Made by a program: the position numbers and the translations under genes. Of a stretch of DNA of 64,000 bases, positions 33,715 to 45,391 are shown piece by piece. The stretch is from Lyophyllum atratum (taxonomy: Eukaryota > Basidiomycota > Agaricomycetes > Agaricales > Lyophyllaceae), in NCBI GenBank assembly GCA_014905825.1, contig JACGCN010000047.1:62001-126000 (forward strand), written 5' to 3'. A model generated the notes under the pieces. It saw nothing but the letters and a program-made list of their open reading frames with translations. It did not search any database and had not been told where the DNA came from. Positions within the stretch are counted from its first letter, which is position 1. Each line of letters starts with the position of its first letter.

Positions 33715-35597
33715 CTATTGACCCCACACTCGTCGCGGTAGAAGCGAGGTAGCACTTAACACGATACACGCTATCATGAATAGGGCGTGATAGACGAGGT
33801 ATCCACCCAGGTACTTTTGCTCGATGGACAAGGAAAAGAGTCCATTCGCAGTGGCCGGTCCGATCGCGCGCATGATGCTTGTTGTCATCTGTTCCTATCG
33901 GTCAGACGGCTTCTTGCGTAGGCACGGGTAGACGCACCTGGCTCAACCCATGTGTCGCACCCAGCGAGGCTTGGCTAGGCGCCGCTGCAGTGATATAGAT
34001 GAAAATTGCACCTGGGACAAGTAAGTGTCGAACGTGAGCTTGCATTTATGGCCTTACCGAAAGATAGGCCGTATCCAACAGAAAGTATGGCTTGAGCGCC
34101 CACCGTGACCCATAGGAAAGCGCCGAAGCCGAACGACCGTACAAGAATGCTTGCCAGAGGGAACGTAAGGAACAACGGCAAAGACAACACCAGTCCCCAA
34201 ATGACCGTTCTCTTCGAACCCAAGCGATCGTGAATTCTAGCAAAGAAGCAAACTTGGATAATCCCGCAGAGCGCTCCGGAAATGGAAAGTATATTCCCAA
34301 TCTTCGGCGGAGGCAGGCCTAGACCCCCAAGCTCGATAGGAGTCGCGAAAAAGAGAGGCTGGATGGCGCGGAAGGCAACTTCCACAAGCGCGATGCAAGC
34401 GTAGTTTCCCACTGCGATCATTACCCTCGGAATGAGGATAGCACGCAACCCGACGGAACTTCTAGTGCCAAGCATCGGCTTTGGGTCGTTTCGTCCTTTG
34501 AGTAACTGGTACACGGATACGGGTGATTTGTGGGTCTCTCTCAAATAGCAGGATGTGATTATCCAGGAGATCGCAGAGAATGCGGCGGGGAATGCGCAGG
34601 GAAGGAAATATGGGTATGTCTTCAGAAAGGTGTTTTGACCGAAGAGCTCAGGAAATCGATCGGCAGGTCGAGAGAGATAGCCACCGATAACCGGGGCAAA
34701 CTGTCGCCCGATGAATCAGTGACACTCAAACAGTTGCCTGTGAGAAGCCAAGCTTACTGTTACCCCGACACACCAGGAGAATGGGAGGAACCCCCATAAC
34801 TTATGGACGAATATTGAGCTCGAGATCGAACTGATATCAGTCAACAATGGTTGGTATTCACCTGTGGTAAGTTTGACCTGTCGGTCATTTCGGACATGAC
34901 TCTGAACGACCATGCCGTTACGTTTCATATAATCATCGTGAAGCACGTCAACGCACGTTTTCATGACCGCAGCATTTCCATCTAGAGGAGGCACTGGATT
35001 AAATGAAGGCAATAACGAAGATGGAAGGACGTACTTAGAGCCCCGGAAAGGCATCGGCTGTGGAAAAAAGTCTGTCAACTGTTCAAGGGACTAGCGCCAG
35101 AAGGTAACGCTTTCCTCAAGACAAGGCTCCAAAACGTCGTCGACAGACCAAAACATAGTGAAGAGATGGACAACCCCGCCAACCCAAGCAGAATAACCGG
35201 TTTGCGACCTATCCGATCTGACATCCTCCCCCAGCACAGCACACCCATCGCCTCGGCTAGGAAGAAGAGTGATTGCTGTGCGCGATCTCAGCAGTGATGC
35301 CACTGATTCCCCATTACCAGATGTAATAGACCCACCAAAAGCCCGACATAGTATCCAACATGACTTTCGTTACCGTGTGTGATCCCAATGCTGCGAATGA
35401 GCTGCACATGCATTGAGTTCAGAGACTAGACACAGCTGAATGAGGAACCTTACCTCAGGAGCGAAGGGATAGATAATATGAGAGCTCAGTGGCTCGGCCA
35501 GCTGGAGGAGTAATATTATGGAAAACTGGGACCAAGGGATTGGAGATCCTTTCGAAGAAGGGAGCAAGGGAGTCTCCTCGTCGACTTGCGCCGGCAT
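33715..35597 (-). CDS. MFS transporter (DHA1-like), paralogue 3, possible pseudogene (mutated splice donor)
   Basis: By homology the exons are 35597-35454, 35401-35336, 35275-35115, 35057-35035, 34981-34957, 34901-34862, 34799-34758, 34700-34058, 34011-33938 and 33888-33715, which would give 463 residues without a stop. The MFS blocks WGRMSDRIGRKPVILLG, RAIQPLFFATPIELGGLG and RIHDRLGSKRTVIW are intact. However, the donor of intron 3 reads GAAAGC (GA at 35114-35113) where paralogues 2 and 4 have GTGAGT and GTAAGT. No in-frame replacement donor was found, so this copy may be mis-spliced. Its region matching VYAFSPLAWSTGAT is also the most divergent (LWGFLPFSWCVGVT). Confidence 0.7.
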
Positions 35598-36229
35598 GTA
35601 ACTTCAGAAACCTGAGGAAATCGTCGAAGAATGGAACTAGGGATAACTTTGGATCCAGTGACTTAGTGCTGGTCTGAAAGGACGATGTATGTTCGTGTCA
35701 GCAAATCAGTCCAGATTGACGTTGAACGTCAGATAGGCTCGTGAAGTATAGCGAAGAAGAAAAGAGCGTTTTAATGAGACTGATACTATACCCTTTGGTG
35801 GCTTCGTGTTCTTAGAGTGCCTTGGTTTCCTCGGTAGGGACTCAGGGGTTCCATCATCCAAGGTTCGATGAAAGCCACACCAGGAGTTCCATCCACGATT
35901 ACACATGGTAGCGATGCTTCCTAGACTCCTTATTCTGTGGCAGAGCTTTTAGAGCGACCCCTCGCGCCTGCTGGCGCGTAATGGAAGCCAATCCAAGACT
36001 AGTTCGACATGAATACATGATGGGATATCAGTATTGGCGCACTTGCAAGAACTTGAAGCTTGAGGCTCGACTACACATCTTGGGACAGCAGGAAAGCATT
36101 TTGCCTTGGGAGAATGATGGGAGTCCGAAGAAACATGTTCCGGCCGGTTCATAGCAAGTTCATGGTGCACAGGGAAGCAAGAGGGCAGGTCCAGTGTCGC
36201 GGGACTCAAGTTGGCGATGGCACTGGCAG
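35598..36229. other. Intergenic
   Basis: About 630 bp between the third MFS gene and the EMC1-like remnant. Frames here have no recognisable domain. Part of it may be unrecognisable upstream EMC1-like sequence. Confidence 0.35.
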
Positions 36230-36780
36230 CTTGGCTTTGACCTGTCACGTGGGAGTTTAACAACCCAGACAATGTCATTGTCAACGGCGACGACGACCTT
36301 GCGACGACCACTGAGTTTCGTCGACGACGAGATGTACGTGCTGGTGGATGGGCATATGGTCAGATGCCTGAAAATTGAATGACAAGACGCGTGAAGTACT
36401 ATGGACTTGTTGGCTGCAGATGACCAGACGTGCGTCCTTTATCTTGCCTTGGAATATGACGGACGTGGCGCGTTGACGAACCCGCTGCCCTTGCTGCAGT
36501 GCTATGACGGTACACACACACTCCTTTCGACGCCAGCTGCATTATTTTTCGTTGGGATCTCGAGATCGACCGCGTCCTTCACACTCCAGGTCACCGCATT
36601 CGACCCACACACCGGGGCTGTCCTCGATTCACAAGCCCTGCCTTCCAGCATCTAACATCTCGACATATAATTATTGTTATCCGCACTAGCGTATGTTGTG
36701 ACCAAGGAGGAGACGCCCCCTGTTACGTGGCTCGAGGACGGAGTGCTCAAATCATATAAATGTGGCCCCGCGAAGAAGCA
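36230..36780 (+). pseudogene. EMC1-like (ER membrane complex subunit 1) gene fragment
   Basis: Three separate stretches read in order like the N-terminal beta-propeller of fungal EMC1: LSFVDDEMYVLVDGHMVRCL, then after a frame shift NDKTREVLWTCW, then ALFFVGISRSTASFTLQVTA with DPHTGAVLDSQALPSSI. A fourth piece, PVTWLEDGVLKSY, follows near 36716. They lie in different frames, with stops between them that no GT-AG intron removes, so this is a decayed partial copy. EMC1 is normally a single, conserved subunit of the EMC insertase. An intact gene should exist elsewhere. Assignment rests on motif memory, not on a search. Confidence 0.5.
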
Positions 36781-37020
36781 CTCGCAGCCGTCGTGATCTC
36801 CGAATTCGTGGAGCCGCCGGAAGGACGAGCTGATGCAGCAGGAGCAGGTGGTACGAAAGAGGATAAGGGTTGCTTTGGGAGATTATGGAGACATGCCGGG
36901 AGCGAAGGTATGCTACATTTGCTCTATTCCCAATAGAAGTTTCCCCCATACCTAAATGGATTTGTTTAACGTTTCCTCACCGGCTCGTAGACCTCCCCCA
37001 CCTCTGCACCAGTCCCCTTA

Positions 37021-37964
37021 TTACCAGTCACCACTCAGACCAAATGCTCGTTGCTCCGAATGTTTCTCGCACTGCATGATCCAACAGTTCCCTGATGTAT
37101 CAAGCTACTTGCTATGTCAGTTTCCGAAGCCCTGGAGGATGTTGGACATCATACCAGGTCGAAGACCTCGTTGTCTTGGGATCCTAACTGGATAATACAT
37201 CGCCATTTACACCCATCCTCGTTCATCGGACACCCGTTTCCCCAGTCACCGCATTTAAATTTTCCTGTGTGCAGGCCAGGTCACTTGTGATGCTACAGCA
37301 TCGTAGGCGACGCAATACCTTTTGTAGGGTATCCGAGGAGCTTCACTCCGCCAGCAGGCTCGTGTTCGTTGTAGAAGTCTTCCGAGACATCCGGAACGAA
37401 GGGGCGATCCTCCTCATGCACCATTTCGAGCTTTGCCTCTGTCCACCCTGTAATAACATGAATAGGCTTGAACAACTCTTCTTCTGCAAGTTGCGAATGG
37501 ACGTCTAGCCAGTTCTCTCTCCCATCGGCACCAACTGCGCGTCCGCCAAGAGGTGATGAGTAATCTTGGGGCCCGACGCAAACAATATCGGCGGCTGAAG
37601 GGGATATAATTCGCATCAGCCAGGCGCAGTCACCTTGGACCACAGCCTGTTCAAAACACGACGAGTCGGAGCAGATCAGAAACTGGAGATTCGATTTCGA
37701 CCCTTCCTCGTGAGACTCGAAAAGAGCGAGAAGTTCGGGTGGATGATTTGCGATGAGCGGGAGATGGAGGATAGGTATGAGTGGGCTTTCGCAAGTGGGG
37801 CATAGCGGCCAATCTTCGTCCTCATGTAGGTACAGAGCATCACCTCCTAGAATGGCGGCAACCTCATTGTCCGGAGAGGCTCCTGACGAGACTACGGGGG
37901 TGTATGCCTTGCGAAGGATGATTTCCGACTCTTGCTGCATCGATGGACGGTGATAACAAGGCAA
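37021..37964 (-). CDS. DUF1963-like protein, 3' end uncertain or broken
   Basis: Exon 1 (37964 or 37940 to 37319) encodes about 215 residues. It includes EDEDWPLCPTCESPLIPIL and a cysteine pair (CSDSSCFEQ), and ends in GGVKLLGYPTKG, in the style of DUF1963-related proteins. A GT-AG intron (37318-37265) leads to a plausible exon 2 from 37264, with GDWGNGCPMNEDGCKWRCII and QLGSQDNEVFDL. Further on, the family-like ending NCWIMQCEKHSEQRAFGLSG (TAA at 37023) is readable, but it is out of phase with the only good splice I can make. Either a one-base lesion has broken the gene or the last intron is unusual. Without splicing the frame stops at 37293. Function is unknown. Confidence 0.5.
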
Positions 37965-38852
37965 GTGATTACCAGTACATATGTCATGCGCCTACAGCAC
38001 TTCTAAGAAACCGTCTAATCGCCCAGAATATTTCCTTATTTGATTCACGTCGGTGCGAGCCTTTCCCCGGGCCTCGAACTCGCCGGCCAATCTCGAGACA
38101 AAGATCCATCAGAGAGCAGTCAAAAATAGATCCTTAACCACAAATTGTTCTATGCTTGCCACCGTGATCAAATCGCAAAAACGGCAATCCCGAATCATCC
38201 AACTCTCCATTGTCTGTCTGAGCGCTCGCTGGATGTTCGAGACCGTAACTCTTCGCGCAATGCGGGTGATCTTGTCGGATCTCCGGATGAAACTACCTGG
38301 CGGCACTGCTGCGTTTGTCCGATATAAGGGGTCCTTTCAGTAGGAACTATTCTTGAAGAAGTGAGTGCTTCGACGTGTATGATTTGATTGGCTTTACCAA
38401 AGAACATGAGTCACTATTGCTGTCACCAGGGCACATATCGACGATCCCGTGTCAATGTTTTAGTGTTCTCCATGTGGAGACGTTGTCTATGGTCACGAAC
38501 GGATCCAGAATCCCAGCCTATTCGACACTTCTGCCCTGGCATATTGTCCGTGTACAACGGCGCCACGATCTGCGAATCTTCATACATACATTTCGTCGTA
38601 TCAATTTGTCTCCTCTTGCGGCCGCATGAAAGCGTATGTTTTCCTTCTTTATCAGCAGGATTATAGAGGGGACAATGGGTCATATGGGAACGCCTGTCCT
38701 TCGACGGCTTCCACGCACATTTCCTTTTTGCCATCGGTGCGCCAGGGTATGTACCATGTTTCACACTCATCAGGGATTAGTCAAGCACTCTAACCTTCAG
38801 AGCGTTTAAAAGGACCCCCAGGAGGCTGTGGTTATGCAACGGCTGACTCGCA
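37965..38852. other. Intergenic, about 0.9 kb
   Basis: Divergent promoter space between the DUF1963-like gene and the secreted NucA/NucB protein gene. Several short frames exist on both strands, none recognised. Confidence 0.4.
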
Positions 38853-41800
38853 ATGCGTCTTGGAAGCTATTCATCTGCTTGCACGGCAGCCTTCGTTCTC
38901 TCGTTATTGCCGGGAGGGCTGAGCGTCGACCTGCCCGTGACAAACACCTCCGCAGTCCTCACAACTCGTGCTACCCCAGCTGGCTCGTGTATATCCGCCC
39001 CGGATGACTCGTGTACGACCCTCACAGGAATTTGTATTGGTAAAGTCTTGAACGGACAGGTTGGTAGTAAAAATTGGATACATACCTGCATAATTAACGA
39101 TACGATTTCCTTGCGATTTCCAGGTCGCTGCGAACAATCTCTGGTCTTCCCCCGAGTGCTTTTCAGCTGCTTTCTGTACTGGAGTAAGGATATTCTTCTT
39201 CGTATACAGAAACAGAAACTCAGCTAGACTTTTACATTTTACAGGTTGGTCCGATCCTCGATGCACTCTGTTGTGCTGGCTCGTGTGAACAGCCCTCTTC
39301 CATCAACAGCATTGACTACACCAAGGTATGTGTGATGTGGTACGGGGATTCTTGATGCTAACGAAGCACTCTAGATATATGCAGCCATCGTCGGAGACTG
39401 CGCTTTTGCGGCTGGCGGATGTTCGTTAACTTGGAGTGAGCATCACTGTTATCCTATCAAATAGGGCTAGCTGCTTATTTGTTTGCACTCAGCACCTTTT
39501 GTGAACTGGTTTTACAACACAATCCAAGCTACGGGTACCAATAGTTGGCCCCAGTAAGTGTGCTTTGCTCAATGATCGGACATGTCGCTGACATCTGACT
39601 CAGAGATGGAGATTCCGTTCTCGATTGGTGGAGTAAGGTCGCAACGTGGACAAACGTAAGTGCTGTGTATACCTTTGCCGTTATAGCTAAGTAATCAATT
39701 CATTCTTTCTAGTTCTGCACAGGTGATCGCTGCGTCGACGGCGCTATCCCATATGTCAATCTCAATGATTGGACACACTTCTCTGGCGCTCCGATCGTGA
39801 CCACTCCCGGGACTCCTGCAACGAACGACCCGCAATATCTGTTTGGAGACATCGAGGACGATGTCTGGATCGTTACGCAGAATGACCCTTGCCCTTCGGA
39901 TAACGCAACTGACTGTTCTTACGACCATGGTCCACCTTCGAAGGTTGTGAACGGTCAAGTGGTTCCTGATGGCCCCGGGCAATTCGCGCGATCCATAGAT
40001 ACCGAAACCGCTTCGTTCCAGTCGAAACGAAAACGAGCCTTGGCTAGCTTTGGGCCTGCGATTTTGGGACTAGAAGGGTTCACTAGTTCCTCTCATCGCC
40101 CTTTGACGTCCATCGGTCCCCAGGGAAAGAATTGTCCTCCGCCTGTATTCATTGACGACGGTCGTGTCCCTGTGCCGCTCAATATCACTGGGTGCGAACA
40201 ACTTGCAATAGTGTCAACTCTCAATAAATCTGTCCTGTCGTCGGTGTCGCTCACTCGCCCCGGCGATGTGACCCCTCTGAATCTGACTATGCCTCCATTC
40301 AACGACCTGGCTACCTTAATTACCCCTGACCAATGTCAAGGAAGCACGGATACTCCAGTCCCTCTCCCTATTCTTACTTACTACTGCGACCGCCTCCCAT
40401 TTATCTGTGCCAACATCCGCGCCACTGGTCTCTTGAGCAACGATCAGATGATTCTCACCTACGATCCTTTCAATGGGAAGACGAGGCGAAACGGTGTTTG
40501 TGGGCTTGCCGTCAGGGAGGCCATGCAACAGGCGGGCAAGTGTGACAAACGCCAACACAATCCCGATTATTGGCTGGTATGTGTGTCTCTGACGCAGTGT
40601 CGCAGATCACAAGCATTGACTAGAACCTGTCTAGATGTCATGCGATGAATTCCCTTTCAATATGGTACTCGAAGGTGGTGCGGGGAATGCTCAAGTTCGA
40701 GCAGTTCCCACTCGCGAACAGCAGTACCAGGGATCCCTTAACGCTATGGTCAGCCAACTAATTCGCCTCAATGGAGATAAGACCACCAAGTGGGCCGGCC
40801 CGACGGGGAAGATGTGTCACGCCTTTATTCTACAGCTGAGTGACACTCGACCTGCTGGACTGGTCGTAAAGGCTGTCGGCCAACTCGCGCGCGGCGGCGC
40901 CTTCTGGGCGGACAGAACGAACATTACCCCGACTCGGATCATCACAGATTCCAGAGCTAGCACCGTGCCACCAAGGTATCCCGCCGATGTTCCTTATGGT
41001 GCTTCTGCGACTGCGATAAAGGTGTCCAATGGCGGTGTCTACAATTGTGCACCTCAGTGCTCTTCTCAGCCAGCTCCTACACCACGTGCAGTAGAGGGGA
41101 GAGCTGGAGACGAAATGCTTGCCTCGTCAAGCTGTACCCGTACTTCGCGGCCAACCTCAAGCCCTTCAGCTACTAGTGCCGCTCAACAGCATGCTACATC
41201 TGCCGCGCAGCAGGCCTCTGCAGCATCTTCGGCTTTAGCCTCAGCCTCGCCAGGATTGTCTCCGGAGCAAATCGCTGCTGCTGCCGCCGCCATTGCTGCT
41301 GCAAAGGCAATGGCAGATTCTGCTGCCGCATTAGTACGTCATTCAGGTTTTTCTGCTTATCCTGTTTCTCATTTTTCTGTTGCGCTTAGACAACAGCTGC
41401 ATCAACCCCTGCGGTTGCGTCTGCTATTACTGCTGTCAATTCTTGGATTAGTCAAGCACAGACGGCGGCAGACTTTTTCTCTAAGCTGGGACCGAATCTA
41501 CCGACATCCCTCTCGAACATCTTGGATATGGTAAGTCCTATAAGCCTTCCACCGCTGCAATCCTTTGCTAAGAGCCTTATAGCTGACTTCGTCATCCTCA
41601 GAGGCAGCCGACGCTGTTGATGACATGTCTGGTATTGTTCCCACTACCGTTCCTATCACGCCGCCCGTCGACCCCGCTCGCGACCCTAATGTGAATACTG
41701 GTGGCAGCACTGGCGGCGCCGCCCCTCCCCCAGCCGCGTGCTTCGGTCCCGGATCTCAAGGAAACATCTTCGCTGGAAACGTAGGCCCTGCGGTAGATGG

Positions 41801-42167
41801 TAACGGCAACAGGATCGTAGCAACGATACTTGATGCAGGCAACCCAGCGTACTTTGGGATATCCTTCAACTCGGTCGGAAACATCCACGTCACACCAATA
41901 GACGGCTGCGATAGCACGTATACGTGGAACACTGGCGCTCCGGGACCGGGGTTCCAGGTGGATTGTAATTCGAAGGAACTTGGGTCATATTGGAATGGAA
42001 GGAAATTGGGCTGTCAGATTTATCCGACCTCAACCAACGCAGATGGTATCACAGCGTACGATATTTTTTGTTCCGACGATGTTTCGCGAATTTTCGAATG
42101 TGCCTCGACGGCTGGTTATGACTTATCGAAGTTATTACCTACAGTATTCACTTGGTCACCTGTTTAA
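38853..42167 (+). CDS. Large secreted protein with NucA/NucB-type nuclease motif
   Basis: Ten exons (38853-39059, 39124-39183, 39245-39325, 39375-39435, 39493-39553, 39604-39655, 39713-40576, 40635-41333, 41390-41530, 41583-42167) give 936 residues. A signal peptide (MRLGSYSSACTAAFVLSLLP) precedes a Cys-rich N-terminal region (CFSAAFCTG, ALCCAGSCEQ, GDCAFAAGGC). Residues about 465-490 read SCDEFPFNMVLEGG then AQVRAVPTREQQYQG, the hallmark of deoxyribonuclease NucA/NucB domains (PF14040-type), including the acidic Asp-Glu pair. A basic stretch (QSKRKRAL) lies before it. After it come an Ala/Ser-rich linker with a poly-Ala helix (AAAAAIAAAKAM), a Pro/Thr linker and a C-terminal Cys-containing domain. 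Extracellular DNA degradation is inferred from the motif only. The N- and C-terminal regions are unassigned. Confidence 0.7.
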
Positions 42168-43216
42168 GTCTGATAATGACTCCATGTATTTTCGTATAGT
42201 TACCTTCCTGCTTGAGTTCCACGATATTGCCTCTCAAAGGACGAATATGATCGAACGGTTCCTTCAGATGGTTTTGTTCCATGAACCTATTTCTCGACGC
42301 TGGATATCGCCTGCCCCTCCCTTCCTACCGAACCCCCCGTACTTGGTCCTAGTATCCTGTGCGGTTGATAGTTTGTTTCAATGGCATTAGTCAACCGTTA
42401 GCCATGCGATCAACTTCAGCCCTTCACCGGCTCGTTACACTTCAGACAGATCTCGAGGATCAGACATGTCACCTGGATGCGGTCCGACTCGGTCAAGAAC
42501 CCTTGATACTTATACCTGGCAACAACTGCTGACAAGTTGATGAATGCTAGGAATTCTTTTCGGCAAAGTTCTCCAGAACACCTTACCAGATCCATTTGGA
42601 TACAGGCAAAGTCGCATTGAGTAAGTAGGACGCCAAAGGACATGTCCTCCTATACAAGTACTCGACTTCACAGGGTCATCCCTCCAGTGAAGCCCCTATC
42701 AACATCCAGTTATTTTTATGTAAACTCCTTCTCAATCTCGTTCTCACATCCTCCACATCTCCATTTCTGACTACCAACGCGCACAGCTTACAAGTGCTGC
42801 AGATACTGCCCGTAGGCTATACCCCACGCTGTCCAATGTGAGCGTGTTTTACTTCTGGCTTGACTTTTCATCGATCATCGACGACATTTCATCAGTTGTC
42901 CTCCAATCGGGAGAGGACGGCATAACGTACTCATACGCCACGGCGGGGTCTTGTGTCCAATGTCGTTGATGCCCCACTATCAACTGCGTTCAGAAACGCT
43001 CCCGTCCCGCCCCTTCCTCATCCCAGCTCGCCAAACTGCGTTACTCGGAAACTTGAGCCGACTGGAAATTAATTACTTGACTCAGAAGGATGTATTAGTA
43101 ATCAAGTGACAATTTTGCGTATGTAAGTCGTATTTCTATGCAGAAGCGCTATACTGATCTGCTTTTTCATCATTTACGACGCGAAGGTGTCTGTTGGCTC
43201 TTGTTCCCAAGCCACC
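42168..43216. other. Intergenic, about 1 kb
   Basis: A minus-strand frame at 42416-42643 (ending in CLKCNEPVKG) contains possible splice sites but has no family match. No other feature was seen. MFS paralogue 4 starts at 43217. Confidence 0.4.
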
Positions 43217-45151
43217 ATGACCACCCAGGTTGACGAGGAGACTCCCCTGCTTCAGGCGCAGCCGCAGAAGAGAACTCCGCTTCCCTGGTTTCAGTTCTCC
43301 ATCGTGCTGTTCCTACAGCTCGCGGAGCCTCTGACTTCGCAAGTCATATCCCCGTTCGCGCCCCAGGTACGTGTGGGTTAACCATATAAGTCGGTCTCTT
43401 CACGGAACTTTGATTTTAGCTTATACGAGATATTGGAATTACGCATGGAAACGAGAGTCAAGTCGGATATTATGTTGGGCTTATGGTGAGTGTTGATGCA
43501 TCCCCACCGGCGTCGCTGATGTCATGTCCAATGGCCAGCAATCTCTTTTCTTCTTGACCCAAGCGTTTACGGTGTTGCACTGGAGTAGGGCGTCGGACAT
43601 GGTTGGCCGCAAACCAGTCATCCTTGTCGGTTTGTTTGGACTGTCCGCTTCGATGTTCTGCTTTGGTCTGTCGAGAACATTTTGGGGCCTCGTACTCAGG
43701 TAAGTCTGTTGTGCGCTTCGAGCTACTACGGGAAATTAATGACACGATGACAGCCGGAGTCTCAATGGCGCTCTCAGTATGTGTTCATCCTTTGCCGCAT
43801 ATATGCTTCCATTAATCAGGAATGTCAGATGGAAATATTGGTGTGATCAAGAGGTCAGCCCTGTGAAGGGTCATATTATCATTCACGTAGTTTCTGACAC
43901 TATGCCATAAAGTATGATGGTTGAGCTTACGGACTCGACAAACATAGCGCAGGTGAGCCTCAATGTTTCGATCTTCAAGTCAATCGTTGACCATTATCTT
44001 TACCAGGCATATGCGTACATGCCTATCGCATGGTCCACTGGTGGAACTGTGACTATTACTCCTTTTCGAGTCACATAGCATTCTTGACAGTGTATTGACA
44101 GCTTGGACCTATCATTGGTGGTTCTCTTTCACGACCAGCCGAACAGTACCCGCACCTATTTGGAAACAACGAATTCCTTAAAAAGTATCCTTATTTCCTG
44201 CCCTGCGCAGTCCCCGCTACATACACCGCACTCGCGTGGCTCGTCACCTTCCTGTTCCTCAAAGAAACTGTTAGCGCCCCCGTCTCGGTGTCGCGTCTAC
44301 TCAAACTCGGAAAGGATAAAGATAGCTTGGCTTTGAAGGCTGCCATCGGATCCGAGGAGCCCCCAACTGTCGCGATCCCGGCCCTTCCTGCGCCCGATAA
44401 ACAGCTGCCCCTGCGTGCTCTTCTTACTCCGCGAGTGATCATCGCAGCCGGGAACTATGCTTTCCTTTCGCTGGTGGACATCGCATTCAGGGCAATCCAA
44501 CCTCTCTTCCTCTCGACTCCGATCGCCCTTGGAGGCCTTGGCTTGCCTCCATCTGCTATTGGAAATATCCTTTCTGTATTCGGAATCTCCAACGGCATAA
44601 TCCAGGTGTTCTTTTTCGCGAGGATTCACGATTACTTTGGCTCGAAGAAGACTTTTATTGCGGGAATAGCATCGGCCTTCCCGGCGTTTATCGCCTTCCC
44701 AATTATCAACTATATGGCGAGGGCACAGGGTCTCAGTACGGCTGTCTGGGTGGCTATCGGTCTACAAACTTTTATCTCAATCGGACTGAGTCTTTCATAC
44801 GGTAGGTTGAATTATATCCAAATAACACCCGTTGCTGACTTATTCACAGGGGCCATCTTCATATTTATCGCCGCAGCTGCGCCGAACCGCGCATCGCTCG
44901 GGGCAACGAATGGACTGAGCCAGGTGCGTTCTCACAAGCTTTAGCAGTTACGATACTAAAGGAAGAACCTTCGACAGATGACTGTGAGTATCATGAGGGC
45001 AATTGGTCCCGCAGCGGCCAATTCTTTGTTCTCCCTTTCAATCGAAAAGGGTTACTTGAACGGATGGCTTGTCTATTACGTTCTTACTATGACGGTGGCT
45101 GTTGCGATGGCTGTAGCCTCAATGCTTCCGCGGAAGCTCTGGACTTCATGA
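43217..45151 (+). CDS. MFS transporter (DHA1-like), paralogue 4
   Basis: Ten exons (43217-43366, 43420-43485, 43539-43699, 43754-43776, 43829-43853, 43913-43952, about 44008-44049, 44102-44801, 44850-44923, 44978-45151) give 484 residues. It starts MTTQVDEETPLLQAQ, like paralogue 3 (MPAQVDEETPLLPSS). An acidic dileucine motif (EETPLL) near the N-terminus recalls vacuolar sorting signals in other fungal membrane proteins, which is an inference. Conserved blocks are RAIQPLFLSTPIALGGLGLP and PNRASLGATNGLSQ. Motif A reads SRASDMVGRKPVILVG. All splice sites are canonical, so this copy looks functional. It lies about 7.6 kb from the other three, separated by unrelated genes. Confidence 0.87.
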
Positions 45152-45391
45152 AGTTCACTAGACATCATGGACACATAGAAACTATAAACTTTACGAGCTA
45201 CATAACAATGACAACGGAATTCATGACACGAGCAATTTGGAGCAAGGGAGCTGTGCGTGGCAAACATGAGCAAACACAAATCCTGGATCCGTGGGGGCCA
45301 CGATAGCGTTGTTCTTTACAATTGCAGGCCATTTGTGTTGACCACTACCACCATCTTCCCCTCGTCGTCGTCTTGGCTACTCTATTCCAAC

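Noticed and set aside
33715..35597. Calling MFS paralogue 3 a definite pseudogene
   Set aside because: Only one splice donor is abnormal; the frame and all other splice sites are intact. GA-AG splicing or a sequencing error cannot be excluded without reads.
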